Origin: Daedaleopsis sinensis
Lineage: Eukaryota > Basidiomycota > Agaricomycetes > Polyporales > Polyporaceae
Assembly: GCA_033807695.1 (NCBI GenBank)
Contig: CM066302.1
Coordinates: 1,984,001 to 2,048,000 of the forward strand
DNA: 64,000 nucleotides
Direction: 5' to 3'
The translations under genes were made by a program, and so were the position numbers. Positions 48,457 through 61,972 of the stretch are shown in pieces (the first letter of the stretch is position 1; every line of letters starts with the position of its first letter). Below the pieces are notes generated by a model that was given only the letters and a program-made list of their open reading frames with translations, was not told the origin of the DNA and did no database searches.

Positions 48457-48905
48457 TTTTCCAGCTCATCATAATCATCATCATGCGTTCTTCAACTCTC
48501 CGGGTTCGAACGTTGGTGCTCGTTTTGTGATGATCATCGCTCACTCCGCCTTCCGCTCGTTTCATTCGATTGCATAGGATATGATATCAATTACATGTCA
48601 GTTTCTAGCGGGCAAGCCTGCAGCAACGCTATAGTATCAGCAGCTTGTATCTTCCTCGTTGTCGTAACGCCGCAGTCAAGGCTGTGAATAGCACAGCGGT
48701 GTTTCGTGTGTGACGGCTTCTGAGTGATATAATGAGTACTTGGAGACTGGCTCTAGTTTGAACTAGGCCACAGTGAGCTTTGTGCGCATCCCTGATACAT
48801 GATCTTGTGTTAATGTGGCTATCCCAGCAGCGAACACATCATAAGGCGAATACGGTAGAGAGGTGTGTATTGATAGAGGAGACCTGATCGCGATTTCACA
48901 CGACA
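48457..48905. other. Intergenic, nothing recognised
   Basis: Sequence between the exon relic and the right duplication arm. No ABC transporter relic like that at 8530-8690 was seen here. Confidence 0.5.
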
Positions 48906-49133
48906 TATCCAGTCTGGGGTCAACGGGATGTCATTCGAACAAACTGCAATAATCATTGTGCAAGGACTCGACTCGATTCGACATATACACCGTTCGCGCT
49001 AGACTACCCCATCAAAACACTGAGTCGCTATCTGGAACTTTCGCTGAGCTTTCCGTCATCAGAAATTGGAACCACGACCGAGAGATGCCCCGTGTGAAAC
49101 TCTAATGGAGCATATTGCTTGAAGACGTGGATC

Positions 49134-51103
<1,970 letters not shown>

Positions 51104-51173
51104 GAAGGCGGATGGACGACACTCGAGAGATGGGTACTGAGTTGTACTGCAGTACTCTTGAAGACCGCAGATG

Positions 51174-51180
51174 TTTTATA
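51174..51180 (-). promoter_or_regulatory. TATA box of S8 protease copy 2
   Basis: TATAAAA on the minus strand, about 71-77 nt upstream of the start codon, matching the left copy. Confidence 0.6.
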
Positions 51181-52428
51181 CTACTCCGTCGCAATGTCTT
51201 ATTAAATCTGCTGAGGTCAGACGACCCTCGCTCCATGCGCATTTTGGAAGGACTGAGTCGGATGAGTACTGTCACCGCGGCTGCGTCTGACACTCCGTCC
51301 ATGCCAGCGTTCCATATGTCCATGCCAGCGTCCGAGATTTCCATGTCAGCGTTCGCTAGAGACAGCTATGTCAATACGGAAGGTGAAGATGTACTTACAG
51401 ACACCGTTACTATCCTGTAGTGACTCGTTCCAAGGTTTGACGGCTTAACGGAAGAATCTGCCTGACCATAGGTCAGATGGTAAGTGACGGTCGGTAAAAA
51501 GGGGCTCCTTGTACCTCAGCAGACCTTCACGCGCTTCGTGGAAATGGTGCGGTGCAAACGTCGGTGTACTGAAGAGTTCTCGAAACCTCTACATCACGAA
51601 TCCCTTTCATCGTAGAGCGCCGGATGTTCACACCATCTGCGCTGGCGGCGCTGGTGCAACACGTTCCCTGTCCAAGTAGCCTGGTCAGTGTTGAAGTAAA
51701 CTCCTGTTATATATTTATTACTTCCACCGAAGGATGCTCATAGGTCACGTCTCGTCAAACCCTAGTAAGCGGACGCATGGGCAGAAGCATGCACTGGATA
51801 TCGCTGCTTCTATTACACGAACGGTCATGCGGCATGAAGAACACGGTTTGTCCTACTACCAGCACATTGCCGAACCTCCTCAGTCTAACTTCAGTCATTC
51901 TTACGAAGTATGAAAGTTGCACAGACTTGGACTGACCTGTGGTGTAGTACTGGCCAAAGCGTCAACTGTTCCTAAGACCCGGCGCCATCCCACTGGTATG
52001 GTGATGACTAGGCTGCCACACCTCATTCTGAAGGCATCACGTTGCAGCTAGTTGCAAAGACGACGTCATGAAGGATTATTGAGCCTGTGTCCGTCACCAC
52101 CCTGAAGTTGGGGATGAGGTGCACTTGAATTTGTTCCGCCTCTAGACGTCCTGCGAAAACTTAGCAGTCCTGGGGCCAAGCCAGGCAGGCTGGATACAGT
52201 AGTACTTGTTAATCCGCGCTATCAGCCAGAGGGAGAGATAGAGCGAGTAACGGTGCGACAGCGTGAATCAGACTTGTAGGGCAATAGTAGTACTGACGAT
52301 GGCGGCAGGTCATAAAAGTTGACACAGCGCTCGGGAGGATAGAGCCTGAAACAAGCGCCGAGTCTGTTGTCTCTTCCCACCACGGCTCTCTGGCTGTCCT
52401 ATCGAGGATCCCCACTCAGTACTGCCTC

Positions 52429-52760
52429 ATGGTCCTCACTCAGAACTACGCCGAAATGAAAACTGACTCTCCGACTACTCCGGAAAGTCCCCAGCGGGAG
52501 ACTGTCTACACACGCCCTCAAGAATGTTTATCGTGTCGTATAATCGGGACAGGAGCTCTTGGTGGTGTCGGAGTGTATGCGCTTTACCAGTCTCGATCGC
52601 ATGCGCCAGGGACAATCATGGGGAAGAGAATGCTGGCCGGAGTAGGTGTTGGTGAGTATCGCCCATATCCAAATCTGCTACGCCGAGCTATACCGCCCGC
52701 GTGCTGACCGAATCATCAGCTTTTGTCATCGCGAGCGCGTTTCGATGGACGAAATCATAG
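52429..52760 (+). CDS. DUF4536 small membrane protein (DMAC1-like)
   Basis: Two exons (52429-52651, 52720-52760) across a 68-nt intron give 87 residues. The core ECLSCRIIGTGALGGVGVYA, LYQSRSHAPG and KRMLAGVGVAFVIASAFRW matches the fungal DUF4536 pattern, with a CxxC pair and two short hydrophobic helices. Animal relatives (distal membrane-arm assembly component 1) act in mitochondrial complex I assembly; a mitochondrial membrane role here is inferred from family. An alternative start is Met10. The gene begins about 150 nt outside the right duplication arm. Confidence 0.72.
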
Positions 52761-54039
52761 GCTCTGTTCTTGGCTAGGTCCTGTTGCCCCTCTAAGGCCA
52801 GCTAGGCATGGTGTATGATGACCCTGCGTTATCCAGTTCAAATTAACTACGCACGTTCTCCGACGCTCTCATGACAGGGCATACCCGGAGCGGATCAGAG
52901 TACACCATATCACCGCGTGAAGGTTCGTCTCAGTGTGTCTATGCGCTCACACCCGGATGCTTCAACGCTCAGCGGGCTCCAATTTTACGCCCATGTGCTT
53001 GCTGTAACGCGCTATGGACCGTGGACCAACGTCCAAGCAGAGACACCCCGACCAGCTATAATTCAAACCACACGTCCGGAACGTACGTCGCTAGAGCGCT
53101 TCCTACATAATTACCGTGGGCCTTGTTCGTGCTTTCCAACGGGGATGCCGCCTCCGCCGGACGCGTTCGCACATTCTCCGTGATCTCCGCTATTGTGACT
53201 CGCCGGCTCCTGGCCTCCTAACGCCATTCTGAGTGAAGAGGACGGTCAGTGTTTCGGCATGGATTTGGTCAGAGACGCTATCCCATCGGGCACTTTCAGC
53301 CCTTAAAATGTACGGTACGTACACAGTAACAGCAAGGCAGTTGGCACTAATTTGAGGCTTGTTCCAGATCGCCAACGTCTCGATTACGAGGATCTTGCTG
53401 AACAGAGTCATGATCTCCCCCATGTATTGGGAACGATATAGTCTCTCCTACCGACATGTTTGGTCGGTCTTCGGCATACAATAGACTCGATATCGTGAGA
53501 TGCCTTCCATGTTCATCACCCATACGCATAATGATATCGTCTACGAAGACTCACCAAAAATAGCGAAGCTTTCTATCACTTCGCGTTGGAAATTCCTATC
53601 TACACACTAGCCCGCCGAACTCTAGGCCTCAGCTTTCAGCGTTCCGCTTCGGCTGGTATACGTGTCGCTCGTTTCGTTCTGATTCAATACACATACCCAA
53701 TCCACACACGCTTAGAACGGGCACCTAAGGTACGTCGGACATAGTCTCGTAAGCTGCCCAGTACGCCCATTGCACACTTCTCAAAGATAACAATGTTTTC
53801 TCATACATCGCTGACGAAGATGTTTGATGCACGCTCAGGTGCCACCCGGGGCTTCCAAATGGTACCTGGGAAGGACAAATGAGAAGTGTATGTCCCCAGA
53901 TCATACTTCGAACAAGAATCGCTCTCGGCCAATCACCGACGCAGTGAGCGTTTCCCGAATAGTTAAAACGCGACGCTGCAAAGCGCATATCGGCAGGGGC
54001 TCCTCCACCTTCCAGATCTCCTGTGCCCCGAGCTACACT
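52761..54039. other. Intergenic, nothing recognised
   Basis: Divergent short open frames only. The last 100 nt are the leader of the S53 peptidase gene. Confidence 0.5.
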
Positions 54040-56128
54040 ATGGTCTCCGCTGCACTCGTCACGATCGGTCTCCTCGCATTCTCCCTTGGAGCCAATGGCG
54101 CGCAGAAGGTCGTCGCACCCCATCCAAACTTCGTGCCCTTGAAGGTTGCGTCTCCAGAGACATCCATCTCGCTGACGTTGGCGTTGCCTTCGTCCAACAT
54201 GGACGGTCTTCACGCCGCTCTTATGGATGTCAGCGACCCAAAGAGTCCTAATTACGGCAAACACCTCTCGAAAACTGAGGTATGACTGGATACTCTGCGC
54301 TACAGTGAATCTAGGACTGAACATACTCTCTACGCCTTGCAGGTCGAGTCTTTTGTCGCGCCCAAGCCGGAGAGCGTGAAGGCCATCACTGACTGGCTTT
54401 CGAAGAACAACATCAAGGCCAATGTCATCTCGCCTGCTGGCGACATGCTTCGCGCCGAAATTCCAGTCAAGACAGCGAACGCTCTCCTCGCGGCGAACTA
54501 CACTGAGTTCATGGATAAGCGGACTGATAAGACAATCGTCCGCACGCTCTCATACTCGCTTCCCGCCGACGTCGAGGAACATGTGAACTTCGTCTATCCG
54601 ACCACACAGTGCGTCATGATGCGGTCTCCTGATCATGATCAATCTCACGACAGCCTGCGCTCAGGTTCATTGGGGCTCTCGTCCCAAGCAAGCCGCCCTT
54701 TGAGATCGTGCAACCACCGAAGTCCGCTTTGACCAAGAGAACGACGCCTCCCGACCTCTGCAGCCAGGAGATTTTCCCGGAGTGCCTGCAGGATTTGTAT
54801 AACATTCCTTCTGCCCCTGCGACCAACCCTGACAATACGCTCGGTGTCGCTGGGTACTTGGACGAGTTTGCCACTGAGGACGACTTGGATGTACGTACTT
54901 CGTGAGCTCGCTGCTGACGCCAGCAATTGAAGGACTGGTGCTTTCGCAGATCTTTTTCAAGGCCTGGCGCCCGGATGTCCCGACTACTCCTACGTTCAAT
55001 ATTGTGCCCATAGATAGTGGCATCACTACTGGAAATGGGACACTGGAGGCTGTACGTCTCCTATTCGAGTAATTGGACAAGCGATCTGACGCTATCTCCT
55101 TCAGAGCCTTGACATTCAATACACGACTGGTATAGCTACAGGCGTGCCCACCACGTTCTTCTCAGACGGCAATGCATTCGTAGATGGCTTCATCGACATG
55201 GCCAACGATATCCTCGCGATGGACGAGCTCCCTCTCGTCCTGAGCACGAGCTACGGGTTCGACGAGATCTCCTTCCAGTCCGACCCAGAGATCGCCAAGT
55301 AAGCCCGTGTCGTCGCTCCATACTACCTGCTTCTCACACAAACTTCGCAGTACGCTGTGCGATGCTTACGCCCAGCTGGGTGCCCGTGGCACGAGCGTGT
55401 TCTTCTGCTCCGGAGACAACGGCGTGTACAGCTTCCCGTTTAACAGCGAATGCACCAACACCGTGTTCGGCCCTACGTTCCCCAGCGGCTGTCCATTGTA
55501 TGTCCTCGCTCCTTCTCTTCCAAGCTCCAGACGATGACGCCTACTCTAGCCTCACTTCTGTCGGCGGAACGCAGGGTATTCCCGAGGTGACCGCCGGCTT
55601 CTCCTCCGGCGGCTTCTCGAACATCTTCCCCCGACCAAGCTACCAGGACGCCGCCGTGCAGGGGTACCTCACGCAGCTCGGCAGCACCAACGCAGGGCTC
55701 TTCAACACGTCCGGCCGTGGGTTCCCCGACGTCTCCGCGCAGTCCGTGAACTTCATCACCCGCATCGCCGGCGTGTTCGAGCTTGTCTTGGGCACGAGCG
55801 CATCGACGCCCACGTTCGCGAGCGTCGTCGCGCTCCTGAACGACCAGCGGCTCAACGCGGGGCTCCCGCCTCTCGGGTTCATCAACCCGCTGCTGTACTC
55901 GGAGGGTGCGTCGGCCGCGTTGAACGATATCACTGTTGGAAGCAACCCTGGCTGCGGTGCCCAAGGCTTCCCCGCTCTTCCAGGGTGGGACCCGGTGTGT
56001 ACAGCTTGTCAACGTCGATCGTGATTTAGCTCTGACGTATAACTCTGTAGGCGACCGGATTTGGCACTCCCGATTTCAACAGGTTGTTGAATCTCGTCAT
56101 GAGCGTGGCTGGTGCAAAGAGCGAGTAG
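54040..56128 (+). CDS. Tripeptidyl peptidase, sedolisin family S53
   Basis: Eight exons (54040-54279, 54343-54608, 54665-54890, 54950-55051, 55105-55298, 55351-55497, 55550-55994, 56051-56128) give 565 residues. A signal peptide (MVSAALVTIGLLAFSLGANG) leads to the pro-kumamolisin domain (SLTLALPSSNMDGLHAALMD, NYGKHLS, FVAPKPESV) and the S53 catalytic domain. Catalytic Glu and Asp are in LEASLDIQY, the oxyanion Asp in CSGDNGV, and the Ser in GTSASTPTFASV. The calcium site is seen as NDITVGSNPGCG and GWDPATGFGTPDF. It is a secreted acid protease that removes N-terminal tripeptides, self-activated at low pH. Start chosen as the Met of the signal peptide; an upstream in-frame Met would hide it. 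No defects seen. Confidence 0.95.
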
Positions 56129-56489
56129 GGTGCGCGATTGAACTGTCCTTGTACTACATATAAGTTGTACGTCGCGCTTGAATATCTAGTACCACAGCAG
56201 GATAGCGGAAGTCTTGGAGTACATAGTACTCGTTGAAGCAGCACATTTCTCGGCGACAACAACGGCCTACCGCCCCGGGGGTAGTTAGGTTCCGCTGGTC
56301 CCACACGGTACCCTGTCTCTGCGGTGTCCGACCTTTAACCCTGGAGTAGAAAGTGTACACGACCGCCGCGTGCAACACCTATCTACTACACGCCTTCGGC
56401 TGCAGGCTGTCACCCTTGGTGGCGGCCACACTGTCTTTCAATTGAGTCCAGCCAACAACGGAGGCCGCCATCGCATGCAAAGCGATCAT

Positions 56490-57759
56490 CTAGCGCACAT
56501 AAGAGTGTTCTAAACTCTGAAGCGCAATGTACAGCTGTCGCGCAGCGTGCTTATCACCGAACGGCTTGTTTCGACGCGCCTCGAGCGCCTTCCCCACTCG
56601 GCTCGCGTTCGGTCGATTGAGAGTCTTCGATATCCACGACCCGACTTCGGCAATAGCACTGAGGTCCCCAGGGGTCTTGTAGCAGCTACCCCGAAGGGCA
56701 TATAGCACGTCTTCCGTCGCGACATTGCCGGTAGCGCCGGGAGAGTAGGGGCAGCCGCCGAGCCCGCCCACTGACGAGTCGAATGTGCGCAGACCGTGCT
56801 CGAGGGAGGTCAGGATGTTCGAAACACCCATGCCAAACGTGTCATGGTAGTGACCCTGTAGTGAGCTAGTGAGCCGAAAAGGACAGCACGGAGACGAAGG
56901 ACCACCGACCGCTAGAACGGATGCTGGAATGCCGCCATCCAGGACGGTCCGAAGGAGTGCGCTGATAGTAGTCGGGTTCCCGGTTCCGACGGTGTCCCCG
57001 AGGCTGACTTCGTAGCACCCCATGTCCAGCAGAGCCTGAGTGACCTCTTTCACCTTCGCGGGGTCTACCTTCCCAGAGTAGGGGCAATCTACGACAACGC
57101 TCACATACCTACGAGACACTGAGTGACAGCGCGGTCAAGAGTGGGAGTTGGCTCACCCTCGCACGCGGAGGCCCTCTTGTGTAGCACGCTTGGCAACAGG
57201 TTGCAACCGCTCGAGCGACTCGGCGACAGTGCAGTTCGTGTTCGCCTTGGCGAACGCATCCGTAGCGGCGGTGAAGACAGCAATCTCGTCCGTGTAGGGG
57301 ACCTCAGACTTGGGTTGCTCGGATAAGAGGTCGAGCAGGATCTCGAGGCCCTTCATGTTCGGAACTAAGACCGGGTAGTGCAAGCCTTTCTGTCGATGCA
57401 TCTTCTTGAGCACCTCCGCCGTCCCTGCCATCTACCCAGCGATCAGCCTCTGCCTAGTCGTCCGTAGCTTGCGTCCCCGTCGAGAGCCGAGTTTGGAGAG
57501 GACTCACCTGCGGAACCCACTTTGGGCTGACGAAACTGCCAGACTCGATGATCTCCATACCAGCCTTCGTGAGACGGTTGACAAGCTCGGCCTTCACCTC
57601 TGGTGGGATCACCGCGGACTCGTTTTGCAGACCATCCCGGGGACCTACTTCAACAATTCGGACGCGTTCCGTGGCCTCTGTTGCATACGCGCGACTACGT
57701 AGCGCTGCGAGCCTTGTTGGACGGTGCAGAGCGTTACGGGCGATGCGTTGGGCGAGCAT
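56490..57759 (-). CDS. Hydroxymethylglutaryl-CoA lyase, mitochondrial
   Basis: Four exons (57759-57508, 57431-57157, 57108-56910, 56855-56490) give 363 residues. The enzyme splits HMG-CoA into acetyl-CoA and acetoacetate, the last step of leucine breakdown. Family marks: VEVGPRDGLQNES (metal-binding Asp, catalytic Arg), IESGSFVSPKWVPQMAGT, YVSVVVDCPYSG, YEVSLGDTVGTGNP, GHYHDTFGMGVSN (metal-binding histidines, first His replaced by Tyr context HYHD), and GGLGGCPYSPGATGNVATED with the catalytic-loop Cys. The N-terminus MLAQRIARNALHRPTRLAAL is a clear mitochondrial presequence. Convergent with the S53 peptidase gene, separated by about 360 nt. Confidence 0.95.
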
Positions 57760-58761
57760 GCGTGAAAGGATGCAAGGTGTGTAGACGAGAATAGTGTCGG
57801 AATACGGAACTACATGGAGGACAAGTTGGTCATGAGACAAGGCGCGGCCGAGAAGCGCGCGTTTGATCAGCTGGTTTTGCTCTTTCCCAGATCCGGACCC
57901 TCCTTGTCTCCTTGTTGTCTCCCCTAGGCAGACGATGTAAGTACAGGTCCTATCGAACGGGGAGAAGACGGGCCTGTCTAACACTGCAGATCCTCCACTG
58001 CCAGAACTCCAACTCTGATTCATTCCCACTCACTTCAATTGCAATTGCCGGCCTTAACTACATCAACTAATTTATGTCATCTTCAGTTTGAGGTTGTTTC
58101 TGCTCTATATCCAGCGGGCAATAGGTACGAAGTACTCCTCAAAAGTTCCCAGCATCTCTCCTTTGTCGCGATGTGAGGGCCGAAGGCAGATAAGTTAATA
58201 GGAAGCCTCCTCCGATGCACTGACTCCTAGATCACTCGAGCTCATTCATTGAGTGTGGCCACGGTGAGTTACATCACGATGTCGACTCACGACGTAGCAA
58301 TATGCGCAGAGGTGATTGACACGACGCCATCGTCACTGTGATTACGAACCTACGTTGGGTGAATCCCCAATCCGAAGTACAATACAGCTGAACACGTATA
58401 GGAATGCAATGCGATGCGATGAAGAACACTGCTTCAGGGAAGCGAATGTACGGTCTATAAGTGCAAACAACAAGGGGCCAGAATGAACGAAATGTCCAGT
58501 AGTATCCCGAGGACAGAGGCACGAAGAGACCGATCTAACGGCCCTCGCACAAGCAGCCTGGCCGGGATGTTTTGGGCGATCCCGTCCGACGAGGACGACG
58601 ACATCGCTCGAGTGTGCCCACCGTGCTATCTCCAATCAATGCCACCGGACGCGGCGGCCATACCAGATGAGACGCTGGGTGGGGAGGGGTGCACAACGAC
58701 TTCAGACCATAGGGTGCTTGCTGCGCGCACTGTCAAACTGTTCGCGAGACGGTCAGCAACA
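57760..58761. other. Intergenic, nothing recognised
   Basis: 5' flank of HMG-CoA lyase and 3' flank of the DUF6534 gene. No motif-bearing frame. Confidence 0.5.
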
Positions 58762-60700
58762 TTATCGCCCTCGTGAAAGCCCTGCACCAAACTGGCAACT
58801 TACGTCTCTCTCCTCGGCCTCCCTCTTCGACTCTTTGGTGGTGTCGATCCGGATAGCGATGCCGTCACGAGTATGTGTCGAGACCTACAGAGTGTGTGAG
58901 CCGACGCCCCTCCGACGAGTGCTGACAGCGCATAGATGAAGGAGTGGACGTACGCCATATGTACCGCGAGTAGTAGTCGCGCCGGTGGTGTGCAAGTCAC
59001 GGAGGGAGACAGAGACGTCGGTAGCGGCGCCCGAAGACGAAGCCTGCAAGCTCTTGCGGGCGTTGAGGGTGGCCAGCAGCGAGTTGCAGTACACTAGTCA
59101 TGGCACCAGACCAGTCAGTGGGATACTGCGCACAGAGGCGACGAGTTGCTTACGACGGCCGATAAGGAAGTAGAAGGTAATGTAAATGAATGTGTTCGGA
59201 GCACTGTAGAAGGTAATCATAGATATGACCGCACACACGCTGGAAAAACCCTTGAGCATCGTTCGGTGTTAAATTGTCGACGAACGTACCTCGTCAGCAG
59301 ACCAGTGTTGACGGCGAAGACCATCTATATAATGCATTGCACACAATGAGCACGGTGGTCGAGCGGGGAGTCGGATGTGGGGGGCGCCACATACCAGTCT
59401 GTTGATGAGCGTGTTCGATCTTGAGAAGCTCGTCCGGGAGCTGTGCAAGATCGTGCACAAAATCAGGGCGATGAGGACGTCGCCAACAGCGGCGAAGGCG
59501 TTCATGCAGACCGAGAGAGTCTACACATGCAACGGTTAGATTGTCTCTAACACAGAGGGTGTGTTATTAGGGGACATTGCTCGGTGCTGACCTTGAGTTC
59601 CGCTAGTTGCACGAACGTCTTGATGCTGAACCCCCGTACGGCATACACTGCGCGGCCATGATGTCAGACATCCGTCGATAGGATACAAGTGGGTACTACT
59701 CACCCATTGATGCCACTATATGCACCCCGCCTTCATTAGCAACCGACAACTCCGCAAACGGTACTTATATATCGAGACTCACCAAACTCGGCCAAGATGA
59801 GGGAAACTACAGGGACGACCAGGTAGTACTTGCGGCCGCTAAGCTTCCAGATACGGTGGGCGAAGAAGCTGGACCATAGTTCGACATCAGCTACCGTACT
59901 TGAAGCTGCAAGTTCACACGACAGTAACAACGCACCTCTGGACGAACAGGCCCGTAAACCCCTGTAAGGAATGTGGGCGGTGAGCTGAGTGACAATCCAT
60001 ACTTTTCCCCTATAAGACATACGTTGAAGATAACCTCCGTGATGATGGACCTAGCAGGACCGCTTGAGTACGACTGCCTAACGCTCGTTTGAAATCACTC
60101 ACTGATTCGGACCAGCCAGGGCAGCGGGGTTCGCGAAGTTTGTAACAAGGTACGAGTACACTGCAGGAAGAGTGCGCGTCAGCCGTACATAATGGAAGAC
60201 ATGCTACGGTGAGATTGTACCGCTGTGTATGATGAGACCCTGGACAGTTGACATGAGCCTCTGAGAAAGTGGTCGGACAACCGTCATGGCAGCTTACCTG
60301 GTGTACAGTATCCGACGCCCATGTTGCGAAGACCTTTGTACCCGGGGTTGGCACGGAAATAAAGAGGAGTACTACAACTGGTGGGACTTACGAGGAGCTT
60401 CAAGCTCCATGGGTCCTTCCCGTAGCGCGTGTAGTAGTAGTATAGCTGGGAGCATGACACTGCGGGTCCATGAGCCTCCCGGACCGCAGAAAACGAGAGG
60501 AGGGAGCTTACCGCCATACAAGCTGATCCCGCAGACAGCTATTAGCTTTGCGTGCGCCGGGGTCGAGATACGAGGATAACTCACATGCCGGCAGTGATCA
60601 CACCCAGAAGGAGCGCACCTATACTATGCAAGATCGTCAGCCAGACATACAAGCCAAGGGGCACGAAGGACGACAGACGTTTGATCGAGAACCGACGACA
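58762..60700 (-). CDS. DUF6534-type multi-span membrane protein
   Basis: Many short exons on the minus strand trace a seven-helix basidiomycete membrane protein: helix 1 SIGALLLGVITAGILYG, then VSCSQLYYYYTRYGKDPWSL, VFATWASDTVHQ, LYSYLVTNFANPAALAGPNQ, GFTGLFVQSFFAHRIWKLSG then KYYLVVPVVSLILAEF, VYAVRGFSIKTFVQLAELK, MNAFAAVGDVLIALILCTIL then SSRTSFSRSNTLINRL, VFAVNTGLLTS, APNTFIYITFYFLIGR, and the cytoplasmic NSLLATLNARKSLQ tail. These are standard DUF6534 landmarks; function is unknown, possibly receptor-like. Start (near 60.7 kb) and end (stop near 58762) are approximate. Around 59960, two frames compete (VTQLTAHIP or GFTGLF), solved by a 41-nt intron or else a small frameshift. Confidence 0.75.
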
Positions 60701-61972
60701 TGGCGAGACGGGGTTTGACCTGGAGAGCAATGTACAGGGGGAGGGCGGGGCCGTGATTTGCAAACGTCTGGGTGGCCGTCCTTTTAACCCATCGTGAGGG
60801 GCAACCTGGGGCATGGGACCTGTACTTAGCGGTCCCGATATGTATAGGCGAAACCTCGCTACGCAGGCTCCAGGATCCAGGCTCAAACATGTACTTAGTA
60901 GCCAATGGTCTGGAGTCGCAATCAGAATTGATCTGGGGTCAGGGCTCGCGGCAGAAGATTCCACGTTGTTCCACGACGTCGACGCCGGACGGCCCTTATG
61001 GCGCTTGCAGCCCGAGAGAACTGCCTGATCGGAGGCTTCCTGTTTAAACGAACTTACTTAGGGTGGGGCCTGTTGGCAACCGGGGCATAGCCGTTTTCTT
61101 TTTGCGAACTACGGAACATCAGAACATGCGCTTGCACAGCGTTCTTTGGCCTGGAGATCCCCTGAGATCCCTCGGACTCCTCCCTGGCTTGTCCCGCTCC
61201 GGCGCTCCAGATCCTTCGGACTCCTCCCTGGCTTGTCCCGCTCCGCCGCCTCGACCTACTTACTACGAAGCTCTAGAATATGGGGATTGTGCAAGAGTAG
61301 TGACTGGGGGACAAGGCTCACCTAGCGCATGGATGGGAGCTCGGAGTTAGTATTACGATAGACATACTTGTAGTACGACAATACACAGGCTTTACTATAC
61401 AGTATACTATAGAACTGTGTCCGAGTCTTGGCGCATTGGCTCGCCTGCTTACGCAGTATAGGTATATACAAGATTCTGTCTCTCTCTCTCCCTGGCTTGT
61501 CCCGACGACACAATACTTACAGACAAGCGCGATCAATTAGGGCCTTCCTCCCTGGATTGGCGCTACATTCTGAATGACCGTTCAAGCATGACATCCCACG
61601 GCTCATATCAGCTCTCATATCCCTGTTTGATAGGTTGTCAGGTTCCACAGGCGTGGGCCTACGCTTAAGGTAGAAAACGTAAATGTCGACTTCGGGTTTC
61701 ACCTGGCGACCAATTGATGGCGTTCAGTATGTCCTATACTTAGTATAGAAATCGATCACATCAGCGGCTGCCGAGGGCGGCCATGCCTAGCCGTGCGGGC
61801 CGACCCCAGCTGGTCGGCGCGCTTATACGGGCGAGACTCGTTGCGAGCGAGTACTCCTCCAAGCTTGATCTCTAGATCTGCCATTGAGGTCAACCCCCAA
61901 GCCTCATCTCAACTCTTCCATCCTTGCTTGCCTTTGTTTCTAACCCTCACGACGCCCAACATCTTTGTGAAA
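60701..61972. other. Intergenic with short repeats
   Basis: No supported gene. Holds the 37-nt repeat described separately and an AT-richer stretch (61340-61480) of TAGTA/TACTA words. A pyrimidine-rich leader (61890-61970) precedes the ArfGAP start. Confidence 0.55.
61165..61245. repeat. Two copies of a 37-nt direct repeat
   Basis: Agatccctcggactcctccc-type sequence occurs at 61165-61201 and again at 61209-61245 with one mismatch. A shorter piece (tccctggcttgtcccg) appears a third time near 61490. Confidence 0.8.

Noticed and set aside
48490..48530. GGGTTCGAAC on the plus strand, possible tRNA
   Set aside because: No cloverleaf can be drawn; it lies in a relic-bearing stretch without upstream stems.
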